Part shown: positions 51,904-62,755 of the stretch, in pieces
Position numbering within the stretch: the stretch's first letter is position 1
How the letters are laid out: each line of letters starts with the position of its first letter
Assembly: GCF_009765755.1 (NCBI RefSeq)
Contig: NZ_LMUV01000003.1
Coordinates: forward strand, 382,402-446,401
Direction of reading: 5' to 3'
Length of the DNA: 64,000 nt
From: Rhodanobacter sp. L36
GTDB taxonomy: Bacteria > Pseudomonadota > Gammaproteobacteria > Xanthomonadales > Rhodanobacteraceae
Notes under the pieces: model-generated
What the model was told of the DNA's origin: nothing
Databases searched by the model: none
Seen by the model: only the letters and a program-made list of their open reading frames with translations
Made by a program: the position numbers and the translations under genes

Positions 51904-51927
51904 GCGGGTCTGCCCAGGTCCCGGCAC

Positions 51928-51958
51928 AAAAAAAGGCCCGGATGATCCGGGCCTTTTT
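51928..51958 (+). terminator. Intrinsic terminator after secF
   Basis: The stem GGCCCGGA / TCCGGGCC with a 3-base loop is flanked by an A-run and a T-run. It starts about 25 bases after the secF stop and ends the tgt-yajC-secDF transcript. The symmetry means it can also stop the convergent LtrA-type gene. Confidence 0.92.
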
Positions 51959-51972
51959 CATGCGACTGGGTA

Positions 51973-53160
51973 TCAGTGATGCGGCAGCGGCAGCGCGTAA
52001 GTCGTGTGGCGTCTTGCCCAACTGCCCCAGCCAGCCACTGCCAGCAGGATCAACGTGGTCAAACCGTTGACCATCAGCTGGTCGGTGAGAAAACCCAGTG
52101 GCACCAATATCGCCAGCGCGACGAGCCCGCAGAGATGCGACAGCGGAAAGCGCCCGTACACGACCTTCTTGTAGATCGCATTGCCGAACAGGTAGATCGC
52201 CGGCCCTCCGAGCAGGATGCCAAGATGGCTGGCGACGATGCGCTGGTCCGGATGAGCGATGACCATCTCGTTGGCGACCGCCGACACGATCACGCCGGCC
52301 ACGATGATCACGTGTACATAGTGAAAATAGGCGCCCATGCGGCCCGGATCCTTCGAGTGCGTGATCGCTTCGCTGCCGTCGTGGCTGCTGGTGTCGAAGT
52401 AGACCCACCACATCGCCACGCTGCCGAGGAAGGCGACCAGGAACGCGATCAGGATCGGCAGATCCCACAGCGCCGTGTGATCCAGGCTGGCGCCGGTGTC
52501 GAGGATCGATTCCCCCAGCGCCACGATCACGAACAGCTGGCAGCGCTCGGCCATGTGGCCGCCTTCGATGGTCCAGTCCGAGGTCTGCGAGCGACCGAGC
52601 CCCGGAACCCACAACCCGATCATCGGCGAGAGGTATTCACACGCCACCGCGAGAAGCCAGAGAACCAGGCGCAGATGACCATCGCTCAAACCACCGGCAA
52701 TCCACAACGCGCCGGACAAACTCAGCCATGCCAGCATGCGTCGAAAGTTGGGTGCCAATGCGCTGTTCCGATCGAGCTGCAGAAGCACGAACAACGTGCG
52801 CCCGATCTGGATGGCGGCGTAAGCGCCGGCAAAGATCAAGCCTCGATTCCCGAATGCTTCGGGTATCGCAGCCGACATCACCAGGCCAGCGAGCATGATG
52901 GCGAACATCAGCAGCCGGATCGACATCGTCTCCGGGTTGAACCAGTTGGTCACCCAGCAGGTGTACTGCCAACCCAGCCAAACGGCGAACCACAACACCA
53001 GCGTCTGCAACACGCCCACGGCGCTGAGATCGTCGACCAGTCGATGGGCAAGCTGGGTCACCGCAAACACATAAACCAGGTCGAAAAACAGTTCGACGTA
53101 CGAGACGTGCGCCTCGTTGCCGTCGCGTTCGCGTAAAAGGCTGCCTGTTTCCATGGTCAT
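51973..53160 (-). CDS. LtrA-type membrane protein
   Basis: A 395-residue polytopic protein of the 'low temperature requirement A' family, with about ten membrane helices. The N-terminal signature is VSYVELFFDLVYVFAVTQLAH; later parts include GHMAERCQLFVIVALGESI and YFHYVHVIIVAGVIVSAV, both typical. AAGGAA six bases upstream supports ATG 53160. The family was named from a cold-sensitive Listeria mutant, and its biochemical role is unknown. Confidence 0.92.
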   Translation of the reverse strand: MTMETGSLLRERDGNEAHVSYVELFFDLVYVFAVTQLAHRLVDDLSAVGVLQTLVLWFAVWLGWQYTCWVTNWFNPETMSIRLLMFAIMLAGLVMSAAIPEAFGNRGLIFAGAYAAIQIGRTLFVLLQLDRNSALAPNFRRMLAWLSLSGALWIAGGLSDGHLRLVLWLLAVACEYLSPMIGLWVPGLGRSQTSDWTIEGGHMAERCQLFVIVALGESILDTGASLDHTALWDLPILIAFLVAFLGSVAMWWVYFDTSSHDGSEAITHSKDPGRMGAYFHYVHVIIVAGVIVSAVANEMVIAHPDQRIVASHLGILLGGPAIYLFGNAIYKKVVYGRFPLSHLCGLVALAILVPLGFLTDQLMVNGLTTLILLAVAGWGSWARRHTTYALPLPHH

Positions 53161-53197
53161 TTGAATTCCTTTTGATGATGGCTGAAGCAAGGTGTTG

Positions 53198-53911
53198 TCA
53201 ATCGTGCGCGAGCTGCAACTCTTTATTCAACGAGGCAAGACGGTCCGGTGTGCCGACGTCGGTCCAGGCGCCGCGATGGCGCGAACCGCTGACTTTTCCA
53301 TGCACCATGGCTGCCTCCAGCAGGGGTCGCAATTTGAAGCGCGGCGGCTCCCCCAAGGCGCCTGGCACATGGCCGGCCACTTCGGACCAGTTGTCCAGCA
53401 GTTCGCGACGAAACACGCCGATGCCGCTATAGGTGAGTTGCGGATCGCCGCCGTCGTGCAGCCGGTTTTCTGTATCCAGCCGAAAATCGCCGTGCGGATG
53501 ATGCGCTGGATTGTCCGTCATCAGCAGGTGCGCGAGGCCTTGAGGTTCAGAAGGCATCGCGACAAAATCCACGTCACACCAGACGTCGCCGCTCACGACG
53601 AGAAACGGTTCTGGTCCGAGCAACGGCAGCGCATTCAACATGCCGCCGCCGGTTTCCAGCGGCGTCGGCCCTTCGTACGCGTAACGGATGCGCAGGCCCC
53701 AGCGCGAACCATCGCCCAGTGTGTCGGGAAACTGTTCGGCGAGATGCGACGTGTTGATCACCACGTAGTGCACACCGGCCGTGGCCAGTTTTTCCAGGTG
53801 CCACACGATCAGCGGCTTGCCGCCCGCCGAAAGCAACGGTTTGGGTGTGCGGTCGGTCAGTGGACGCATGCGCTCGCCAAGTCCAGCGGCGAAAATAAGC
53901 GCGTGCTTCAT
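53198..53911 (-). CDS. murU: N-acetylmuramate 1-phosphate uridylyltransferase MurU
   Basis: A 237-residue nucleotidyltransferase: ALIFAAGLGERMRPLTDRTPKPLL is the nucleotide-binding N terminus, and GDVWCDVDF, TYSGIGVFRREL and AWTDVGTPDRL are later active-site segments. Its start overlaps the stop of the AmgK-type kinase by 4 bases. This pair makes UDP-MurNAc from MurNAc in peptidoglycan recycling, bypassing de novo synthesis and its fosfomycin-sensitive step, as established in Pseudomonas putida. Gene order and motifs fit. Confidence 0.92.
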   Translation of the reverse strand: MKHALIFAAGLGERMRPLTDRTPKPLLSAGGKPLIVWHLEKLATAGVHYVVINTSHLAEQFPDTLGDGSRWGLRIRYAYEGPTPLETGGGMLNALPLLGPEPFLVVSGDVWCDVDFVAMPSEPQGLAHLLMTDNPAHHPHGDFRLDTENRLHDGGDPQLTYSGIGVFRRELLDNWSEVAGHVPGALGEPPRFKLRPLLEAAMVHGKVSGSRHRGAWTDVGTPDRLASLNKELQLAHD

Positions 53912-54921
53912 GCGCTCACCGGCTGGCGCAGATCACGCCCGCGCACATGTCGTTCGAGCAGGGTGACCAGCCCGGCGAGTTCGGGATATTGACTCGCCAC
54001 GTCGATGACATAGTCGTACACGCGTGGCAGGTCGTCGAGATAACCGGACTTGCCATCGCGATAGCAAAGCCGGCAGAAGATGCCCAGCACCTTGATATGT
54101 CGTTGCAACCCGGTGAGGTCGAACCAGCGCAGGAAACGTTCCCGATCGACATCGGCAGCGATCAGCCGTGTGTCGATCAGCCGCTGGCGGTATTGCTCCG
54201 CCCACTGTTCGACTCGCGAGTTGTCCCACGCGACATAGCAGTCGCGCAGCAGCGAGGCGAGGTCGTAAGCGATGGGGCCGAGCAGCGCGCCCTGAAAATC
54301 AATGATTCCCGGATTCTGCTTGTCGATCACGAGAAGATTGCGGCTGTGGAAATCGCGATGCACGAAGCACCGCGGTTGCGCCAACGCGTTGTCGAGCAAC
54401 ACCTCGAACGCGGCATCCATCACGGCGTGTTCGTCGGCGTCGGATGCGTGACGCAGATGCCGGCCGAGAAACCACTCGGGCATGATCTGCAGTTCGCGCA
54501 GCAGGAACGCGCGGTCGTAAGGCTGCAGGCCTTCCGTGTCGACATCGCGCTGGATGCGCAGCAGGGAATCCATGGCGTCGCCGTACAAGCTCTCCGCCGT
54601 GTCGTCATTCAGCGCCGACAGATATAGCGACGAGCCAAGGTCCTCGATCAGCAGGAAACCCTGATCGAGATCCGTCGCGCGCACTTCCGGCACGTGCAGG
54701 CCAGCAGCCGAGAGTCTCGCGCCGATTTCCAGCCATGGTCGCGGATCTTCCTCTGCAGGCGGCGAATCCATCACGATCCAGCTTTGGCCTTCGTGATGCG
54801 TGCGCCAATAACTGCGGAAGCTCGCATCGGCCGACGCTGATTCCAGCGTGAGCATGTTGTCGCCCAGAACCTGGCGAGTCCACGCGAGACGTGCGGCGGC
54901 ACGGTCAATGTTTTCGTGCAT
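53908..54921 (-). CDS. amgK: N-acetylmuramate/N-acetylglucosamine anomeric kinase AmgK
   Basis: A 337-residue kinase of the aminoglycoside-phosphotransferase fold. It carries LLIEDLGSSLYLSAL, the catalytic loop CFVHRDFHSRNLLV and the metal-binding IIDFQGALLGPIAYDLASLL. It phosphorylates MurNAc or GlcNAc at C1, feeding MurU encoded downstream (ATGA overlap). The combination with murU distinguishes it from antibiotic-modifying kinases. Confidence 0.93.
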   Translation of the reverse strand: MHENIDRAAARLAWTRQVLGDNMLTLESASADASFRSYWRTHHEGQSWIVMDSPPAEEDPRPWLEIGARLSAAGLHVPEVRATDLDQGFLLIEDLGSSLYLSALNDDTAESLYGDAMDSLLRIQRDVDTEGLQPYDRAFLLRELQIMPEWFLGRHLRHASDADEHAVMDAAFEVLLDNALAQPRCFVHRDFHSRNLLVIDKQNPGIIDFQGALLGPIAYDLASLLRDCYVAWDNSRVEQWAEQYRQRLIDTRLIAADVDRERFLRWFDLTGLQRHIKVLGIFCRLCYRDGKSGYLDDLPRVYDYVIDVASQYPELAGLVTLLERHVRGRDLRQPVSA

Positions 54922-54981
54922 GACTTTCGAATGATGGCGACATGTCGATCAGCTTAGCGTTGGCCGCGCGGGCTGGCGAGT

Positions 54982-55017
54982 CGTGCGCCGTGCCGTCAAC
55001 GAGATGGACGGCGCACG
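54982..55017 (-). terminator. Hairpin after amtB
   Basis: A perfect 10-bp stem (CGTGCGCCGT / ACGGCGCACG) with a 16-base loop lies 10 bases beyond the amtB stop. It probably ends the glnK-amtB transcript; the T-run is missing. Confidence 0.55.
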
Positions 55018-55026
55018 TGCGATCGC

Positions 55027-56857
<1,831 letters not shown>

Positions 56858-56866
56858 TCAGTACCA

Positions 56867-56883
56867 TTTTAGTCCCGATTTAA
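56867..56883. promoter_or_regulatory. Possible Rrf2-regulator site before the suf operon
   Basis: ATTTTAGTCCCGATTTA includes the AGTC element and flanking A/T bases known from IscR-type sites, 23 bases before the regulator's start. It fits autoregulation of the suf operon, but the other half-site is poor. Confidence 0.35.
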
Positions 56884-56905
56884 GCTGCCCAGCCCGAGCG
56901 CCTCC

Positions 56906-57361
56906 ATGCTTCGTGTCAGCCGACTGACCGACTACGCCACCGTGGTGATGACCTGCATCGCCGCGCATCCTGCCGACGTGATCAGCACGGCGCAGATCGC
57001 CGACGAATCGCGACTCGAATTGCCGACCGTCAGCAAGCTGCTGAAAGCGCTCGGCCACGCATCGCTGGTGGAATCGTTTCGTGGCGTCAACGGTGGTTAT
57101 CGGCTCGCGCGGCCGGCCAGCGAAATCTCGCTGGCGCAGATCGTCGAGGCGCTGGAAGGCCCGATCGGCATGACCGAATGCAGCGTCGCCAATGGTCATT
57201 GCGATCGTGAATCGCAGTGCGGCGTGCGTGGCAGCTGGCAGCAGATCAACAACGTGCTCGGCAATGCACTGCGCAACGTGAGCCTGGCCGACATGCTCAA
57301 GCCGCCACCGAATCGCCGCATCGCCGTGACCACCAAAGCCGGGGAGGTCACCACCGGATGA
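56906..57361 (+). CDS. Rrf2-family Fe-S regulator of the suf operon (SufR/IscR-like)
   Basis: A 151-residue Rrf2/IscR-type repressor. The winged helix lies at about 5-65 ([21 protein letters not shown], then [19 protein letters not shown] and [17 protein letters not shown]). Three cysteines, C92, C99 and C105 ([17 protein letters not shown]), bind the [2Fe-2S] cluster that signals Fe-S status. It probably represses the operon when clusters are plentiful. Its stop overlaps the sufB start by four bases. In Xanthomonadales this protein is often called SufR. Confidence 0.92.
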   Translation: MLRVSRLTDYATVVMTCIAAHPADVISTAQIADESRLELPTVSKLLKALGHASLVESFRGVNGGYRLARPASEISLAQIVEALEGPIGMTECSVANGHCDRESQCGVRGSWQQINNVLGNALRNVSLADMLKPPPNRRIAVTTKAGEVTTG

Positions 57362-58833
57362 ACAACGACACCGTGATCCAGGAAACCAACATCGCTTTGC
57401 GCGACAACGCCGAGGTCGCCGCCGCGCTCGGTCGCAGCTACGCCGCCGGTTTCGTCACCGACATCGAGATGACCAGCCTGCCGCCAGGCCTGAGCGAGGA
57501 CATCATCCGCCAGCTCTCCGCGATCAAGCAGGAGCCGGAGTGGATGACCGAGTGGCGGCTCGATGCGTATCGCCACTGGCTGACCATGCCGATGCCGGAC
57601 TGGGCGAAGCTGAAAATCGCGCCGATCGACTATCAGGCACTCAGCTACTACGCCGCGCCCAAGGCCGGCCCGAAATCACTGGATGAAGTCGATCCGGCAC
57701 TGCTGGAAGCGTACGAAAAACTCGGCGTGCCGTTGCACGAGCGCGCACGTCTGGCCGGCGTGGCGGTCGATGCGGTGTTCGATTCGGTGTCGGTCGGTAC
57801 TACGTTCCGCAAGGAGCTCGCCGCGGCGGGCGTGCTGTTCTGCTCGATGAGCGAGGCGATCCGCGAATACCCGGACATCGTCAGGAAATATCTCGGCAGC
57901 GTGGTGCCCACCGGTGACAACTATTTCGCCGCGCTGAACTCGGCGGTGTTTTCCGACGGCAGTTTCGTGTTCATTCCCAAGGGCGTGCGTTGCCCGATGG
58001 AACTGTCCACCTACTTCCGCATCAACGCGCAGAACACCGGACAGTTCGAGCGCACGCTGATCGTGGCGGAAGAGGGTAGTCATGTTTCCTACCTCGAAGG
58101 TTGTACTGCACCGCGCCGCGATGAAAACCAGTTGCATGCTGCGGTGGTCGAACTGGTCGCGCTGGAAAAAGCGCAGATCAAATACTCCACCGTGCAGAAC
58201 TGGTATCCCGGCGACGAGAACGGCGTCGGCGGCATCTACAACTTCGTCACCAAGCGCGGCGATTGCCGCGGTGACGATTCGAAGATTTCCTGGACCCAGG
58301 TTGAAACCGGTTCGGCCGTCACCTGGAAATATCCCAGCGTGATCCTGCGGGGCGATCGCTCGGTGGGCGAGTTTTATTCGGTTGCGCTCACGCATCATCA
58401 CCAACAGGCCGACACCGGCACCAAGATGATCCACATCGGCAAGCACACCAAGTCGAAGATTGTCTCCAAGGGCATCAGCGCGGGACGCAGCTCCAACAGC
58501 TATCGCGGACTGGTGAAAATGGAGAATGGCGCCGAGGGCGCGCGCAACTACACGCAGTGCGATTCGTTGTTGATAGGCAAGAAGTGCGGGGCGCATACAT
58601 TTCCTTACATGGAAGTGAAAAACCCGACCGCCATCGTCGAGCACGAAGCGACCACCTCCAAGATTTCCGATGACCAGATGTTCTACTGCCGCGCGCGCGG
58701 CATCAGCGAGGAAAACGCCGTGTCGATGATCGTCGATGGTTTCTGCAAGCAGGTGTTCCGCGAGCTGCCAATGGAGTTCGCGGTCGAGGCGAAGAAATTG
58801 CTTGAAGTGTCGCTGGAAGGAGCTGTCGGATGA
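57358..58833 (+). CDS. sufB: Fe-S cluster scaffold subunit SufB
   Basis: A 491-residue SufB. With SufC and SufD it forms the scaffold on which Fe-S clusters are assembled from sulfur delivered by SufS. Characteristic segments are [20 protein letters not shown]-type ([15 protein letters not shown]), [31 protein letters not shown]-like ([15 protein letters not shown]), [17 protein letters not shown] and [13 protein letters not shown]. The ATG at 57358 overlaps the regulator's stop; the open frame upstream of it belongs to the regulator region. Confidence 0.97.
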   Translation: MNNDTVIQETNIALRDNAEVAAALGRSYAAGFVTDIEMTSLPPGLSEDIIRQLSAIKQEPEWMTEWRLDAYRHWLTMPMPDWAKLKIAPIDYQALSYYAAPKAGPKSLDEVDPALLEAYEKLGVPLHERARLAGVAVDAVFDSVSVGTTFRKELAAAGVLFCSMSEAIREYPDIVRKYLGSVVPTGDNYFAALNSAVFSDGSFVFIPKGVRCPMELSTYFRINAQNTGQFERTLIVAEEGSHVSYLEGCTAPRRDENQLHAAVVELVALEKAQIKYSTVQNWYPGDENGVGGIYNFVTKRGDCRGDDSKISWTQVETGSAVTWKYPSVILRGDRSVGEFYSVALTHHHQQADTGTKMIHIGKHTKSKIVSKGISAGRSSNSYRGLVKMENGAEGARNYTQCDSLLIGKKCGAHTFPYMEVKNPTAIVEHEATTSKISDDQMFYCRARGISEENAVSMIVDGFCKQVFRELPMEFAVEAKKLLEVSLEGAVG

Positions 58834-59342
58834 AATCCCTGACACAAGGGCTGCTTCTCGCGCCGTTCGCCGTGCTTACCGGTTGCGTCTATTGGCCGCA
58901 TCACGATCTCACCGCGCCGACGATCAGCGGCACCGTGGTCCGCGCCGGCAAGCCGGTCGTTGGCGAACACGTGCAACTGGCCGACGTGATGACGACCTCG
59001 GGCGATGTTTCGCCCAGCGCGCTCACGCAGGAAACGATCACCGATGCGCAAGGCCACTTCTCGATCGGCCCGATCCGCCGTTTCGCGAAAACCGCGCCGA
59101 TGCCGCTGTTCAATGTCCGCAACAATGTCGTGCCCTGGGGCCTGCGCTTGTCGCCGGACGCCAGGACGTGGCAGGCCGGCTGGTTGACCGATGCCACGCT
59201 GATCGGTGACGTGCCGGATGCGCCGATCATCGCTGCCTGCGACCTCGGCGCCGCGAGCAAATCCAGCGTCATCACAGGCGACAACGCGATGGTCGGCAAC
59301 GGCCCGTGCAACCTGTCGATGGCATCGAAGAAGAAAAAATGA
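58830..59342 (+). CDS. Lipoprotein embedded in the suf operon
   Basis: A 170-residue lipoprotein (signal [19 protein letters not shown], lipobox LTGC, cysteine 19). The mature part starts with a carboxypeptidase-regulatory-like or transthyretin-like domain ([35 protein letters not shown]), then a less conserved part and a lysine-rich end. It has no known Fe-S assembly motif. Yet it is joined by ATGA overlaps to both sufB (upstream) and sufC (downstream), so it is expressed with the operon. A link to iron or envelope stress is speculation. Confidence 0.82.
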   Translation: MKSLTQGLLLAPFAVLTGCVYWPHHDLTAPTISGTVVRAGKPVVGEHVQLADVMTTSGDVSPSALTQETITDAQGHFSIGPIRRFAKTAPMPLFNVRNNVVPWGLRLSPDARTWQAGWLTDATLIGDVPDAPIIAACDLGAASKSSVITGDNAMVGNGPCNLSMASKKKK

Positions 59343-60109
59343 ACATGCTGAAAATCGAAAATCTGCACGCGCGCGTCGAAGGTCGCGAAATTCTCAAAGG
59401 CCTCAGCCTCACCGTCAACGCCGGCGAAGTGCACGCGATCATGGGCCCGAACGGCGCGGGCAAATCCACGCTCGGCAACGTGCTTTCCGGTCGCGACGGT
59501 TACGAAGTGACCGCTGGCAGCGTGAGCTACAACGGCGAGGATCTGCTGGCACTCGAACCCGAAGCACGTGCGGCCGCCGGCGTGTTCCTGGCGTTTCAAT
59601 ATCCGGTGGAAATTCCCGGCGTCAACAACACCTACTTCCTGCGCGCAGCGCTGAACGCACAACGCAAGGTGCGCGGTGAGAAGGATCTGGATTCCATGCA
59701 GTTCCTCAAGCTGGTGCGCGAGAAACTGAAGGTGATGCAGATATCCGACGAGCTGCTGCATCGCGCCGTCAATGAAGGTTTCTCCGGCGGCGAGAAAAAG
59801 CGCAACGAAATTTTCCAGATGGCGGTGCTCGAGCCGCGGCTGGCGATTCTCGACGAAACCGATTCGGGCCTCGATATCGACGCGCTCAAACAGGTCGCGC
59901 AGGGTGTCAACCTGCTGCGTTCGCCCGAACGCGCGTTCCTGATGATCACGCATTACCAGCGCCTGCTTGATTACGTGGTGCCTGACTTCGTGCACGTGCT
60001 GGCGGACGGGCGCATCGTCGAGAGCGGCGACAAGTCGCTGGCGCTGAAGCTGGAAGAACACGGTTACGCCGGTATCGCCGAACGTCATCCGGCGGGTGAG
60101 GCGGCATGA
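59339..60109 (+). CDS. sufC: Fe-S cluster assembly ATPase SufC
   Basis: A 256-residue soluble ABC-type ATPase. Walker A is GPNGAGKSTLG, the SufC-type signature is FSGGEKKRNEIFQM, and Walker B is LAILDETDSGLDIDAL, with the switch histidine in LMITHYQRLL. It drives the SufBCD scaffold. Its start overlaps the lipoprotein stop, and its own stop overlaps sufD. Confidence 0.97.
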   Translation: MNMLKIENLHARVEGREILKGLSLTVNAGEVHAIMGPNGAGKSTLGNVLSGRDGYEVTAGSVSYNGEDLLALEPEARAAAGVFLAFQYPVEIPGVNNTYFLRAALNAQRKVRGEKDLDSMQFLKLVREKLKVMQISDELLHRAVNEGFSGGEKKRNEIFQMAVLEPRLAILDETDSGLDIDALKQVAQGVNLLRSPERAFLMITHYQRLLDYVVPDFVHVLADGRIVESGDKSLALKLEEHGYAGIAERHPAGEAA

Positions 60110-61410
60110 GTCAGCCGGCGACATCGCCGTTGCTCGCGTCACTGCTCGATGCACCGTTGCCCGTCAGCGGCATCGACTGGCTGGATGCGGCGAGGTGCGA
60201 AAACCACAACGCCTTTGCTGCTGCCGGTCTGCCTGATACGCGTGTGGAAGCATGGAAGTACACCGGGCTGCGCGCGCTCACACAGCGCTCGTTCGCCAGC
60301 GGTGATGCCGATGCGCAGTCACGTGTGGTCGACACATCGCATTTCGTGTTGCCCGGCGCCGATGGCCCTCGAGTCGTCTTCGTCAACGGTGTTTTTCGCG
60401 CCGATCTCTCGTCGATTGATGCACTGCCGCCGGGTCTGCTGCTGCAACCGCTTTCCGTTGCGTTGAAGGAAAACGCCGAACCATTGCGCTTCGCGCTCTC
60501 GCGTCATTACCGTGAAGAAGGTGATGCGTTCGCGCGCATCAACGCCGCGTGCGCGGACGACGGTGTGATGCTGCGCGTGGCAACTCACGCGAAAATCGAA
60601 GTGCCGATACATCTCGTTTTCGTCGGTGCTGCCGCCGATGCCGATCTGGCGTGGCATGTGCGCAACGTAATCGAAATAGGTGAGGGCGCATCGCTCGAAC
60701 TGGTCGAACATCACCTCGCGTCCGGCGAACAGAATCATCTTGCAACACTCGTCGCTGATATCGAACTGCGCGAAGGCGCGCGAATGCGCCACACGCTGCT
60801 GCAGAACGCGGCGGTCGGCGCGAACCTGATGCGTCGCAGCAGTTTCCGGTTGCACGCCCGCGCGCACGCGACTCTGCATGCGCTGGAGCTTGGCGGCGCG
60901 CTGGTACGTCACGATCTGCGGGCGCAGTTGCTGGGCGATGAAGCGCGATTCGATACGCGTGGCGTGTTCATGCCGCATGGTCGCCAGCACATCGACACGC
61001 AAATGGCGATCCGCCACGAAGCATTGAACACGGTGTCCACATCAGTCTGGCGCGGCGTCGCCAGCGATCGTGCGCGTGGTGTGTTTCGCGGTGCGATCCT
61101 CGTGGCGCCCGGCGCGGATGGCAGCGACGCGAGCCTCAGCAATAAGAATCTTTTGTTGTCGACGGGCGCCGAAATCGACACCAAGCCCGAACTCGAAATC
61201 CATGCAGACGAAGTGAAAGCCGCACACGGTGCCACCGTGGGTCAGCTCGACGAGCGTTCGCTGTTCTATCTCCGCTCGCGCGGCATTCCGATGGTGGAAG
61301 CGCGCGCGTTGCTGACCGCCGCCTTCTGTCGCGCCGTGCTTGATGACCTGCCGAATGAGGCGCTGCGCGATCACCTGTCGACGTTGCTGATCGAACATTT
61401 GCCCGCGTGA
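60106..61410 (+). CDS. sufD: Fe-S cluster assembly subunit SufD
   Basis: A 434-residue SufB paralogue that pairs with SufB and SufC. Recognisable segments are EAWKYTGLRALTQRSF near the N terminus, the beta-helix with GVFMPHGRQHIDTQMAIRHE and SNKNLLLSTGAEIDTKPELEI, the histidine-containing AHGATVGQLDERSLFYLRSRG and the C-terminal helical part. ATGA overlap with sufC. Confidence 0.96.
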   Translation: MSQPATSPLLASLLDAPLPVSGIDWLDAARCENHNAFAAAGLPDTRVEAWKYTGLRALTQRSFASGDADAQSRVVDTSHFVLPGADGPRVVFVNGVFRADLSSIDALPPGLLLQPLSVALKENAEPLRFALSRHYREEGDAFARINAACADDGVMLRVATHAKIEVPIHLVFVGAAADADLAWHVRNVIEIGEGASLELVEHHLASGEQNHLATLVADIELREGARMRHTLLQNAAVGANLMRRSSFRLHARAHATLHALELGGALVRHDLRAQLLGDEARFDTRGVFMPHGRQHIDTQMAIRHEALNTVSTSVWRGVASDRARGVFRGAILVAPGADGSDASLSNKNLLLSTGAEIDTKPELEIHADEVKAAHGATVGQLDERSLFYLRSRGIPMVEARALLTAAFCRAVLDDLPNEALRDHLSTLLIEHLPA

Positions 61411-61465
61411 TGGTTTTTCTTCCTCCGTGTTTTCGGGGGAGGGCGCCAATCAGGAAAATCCGAAG

Positions 61466-62713
61466 ATGAGCCCATCTCAAGCCACCACCGCCACCGTCTT
61501 TGACGTCGCGCAAATCCGCGCAGACTTTCCACTGCTCGCGCGCACCGTGCACGGCAAGCCACTGGTGTATTTCGACAATGCCAATACCAGCCAGAAACCG
61601 GAGTCGGTGATCGAGGCGGTGAATGCGCACTATCGCGAACGCAATGCGAACGTGGCGCGCGCCGTGCATCAACTTGGCGAAGAGGCGACCACCGCGTATG
61701 AAGGTGCGCGCGACAAGCTGGCGCACTTCATCCATGCGCCATCGCGCAATGAAGTCATCCTCACGTCGGGCACCACGCAGTCGATCAACCTTGTTGCATA
61801 CAGCTACGCATTGCCGCGCTTGAAGCCCGGCGATTCGATTTTGACGACGGTGATGGAACATCACGCGAATATCGTTCCATGGCAGCTTGTGGCCGCGCGC
61901 AGCGGCGCAACGGTGAAGGCTGCGCCGATCAACGAGCGCGGCGAGCTGATCCTCGAAAAGTTTTTCGAGATGCTGACGCCCGACGTGAAACTCGCGTGCG
62001 TGACGCATGTTTCCAACGTGCTGGGTACGGTCAATCCGATTCGCGAGATCGCGCGCGAATGTCGCAAGCGCGGCATCCCGTTGCTGGTCGATGGCTCGCA
62101 GGCATTGCCGCATCGGCCAGTCGACGTGCAGGTTTTGGGCTGCGATTTCTACGCACTCACCGGCCACAAAATGCTTGCGCCGACCGGCACCGGCGCGTTG
62201 TGGGCACGGCGAGAATTGCTTGATGACATGCCACCTTTCTTCGGTGGCGGAGAAATGATTCGCGAGGTGCGTTTCGACGGCACCACGTTCGCCGGCATAC
62301 CGCACAAATTCGAAGCGGGCACCCCGAACATCGCAGGCTTCGTCGGGCTCGGCGCTGCGATCGACTACTACGATTCGGTCGGCTTCGAAGCGATCCACGC
62401 GTGGGAACAAAATCTGCTTGCTTACGCCACCGAGCGGCTGCGGGAGATTCCCGGCCTGCGCATCTTCGGTGAGGCAAAAGACAAGGAGCCGGTCATCTCG
62501 TTTCTCATCGATGGCGCGCAGGCCACCGACATGGCGACGTTGCTCGACCTGCAAGGCATCGCCGTGCGCTCCGGCCATCATTGCGCGCATCCGTTGATGC
62601 AGTTCTACAACGTGCCGGCCACGTTGCGTGCGTCGCTGGCGTTCTACAACACGCGCGAGGAAATCGACGCCTTCGTCGTCGCCTTGCTCAAGGTGCGCAA
62701 GCTGCTGATGTGA
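61466..62713 (+). CDS. sufS: Cysteine desulfurase SufS
   Basis: A 415-residue PLP enzyme that releases sulfur from cysteine for the Suf scaffold. The PLP lysine is K235 in YALTGHKMLAPTG; the persulfide cysteine is C373 in RSGHHCAHPLM. Other marks are VMEHHANIVPWQLV and VDGSQALPHRPVDVQ. AGGAA eight bases upstream supports ATG 61466. No sufE or sufU gene follows within the window, so the sulfur acceptor is elsewhere or absent. Confidence 0.96.
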   Translation: MSPSQATTATVFDVAQIRADFPLLARTVHGKPLVYFDNANTSQKPESVIEAVNAHYRERNANVARAVHQLGEEATTAYEGARDKLAHFIHAPSRNEVILTSGTTQSINLVAYSYALPRLKPGDSILTTVMEHHANIVPWQLVAARSGATVKAAPINERGELILEKFFEMLTPDVKLACVTHVSNVLGTVNPIREIARECRKRGIPLLVDGSQALPHRPVDVQVLGCDFYALTGHKMLAPTGTGALWARRELLDDMPPFFGGGEMIREVRFDGTTFAGIPHKFEAGTPNIAGFVGLGAAIDYYDSVGFEAIHAWEQNLLAYATERLREIPGLRIFGEAKDKEPVISFLIDGAQATDMATLLDLQGIAVRSGHHCAHPLMQFYNVPATLRASLAFYNTREEIDAFVVALLKVRKLLM

Positions 62714-62755
62714 GCTTGGGTTGTCGCGTCACCCACCACTTTCTGGAATTGCCAC

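Noticed and set aside
53908-54921. Aminoglycoside resistance kinase
   Set aside because: The fold is shared, but the overlap with murU and the overall pattern point to AmgK of peptidoglycan recycling.
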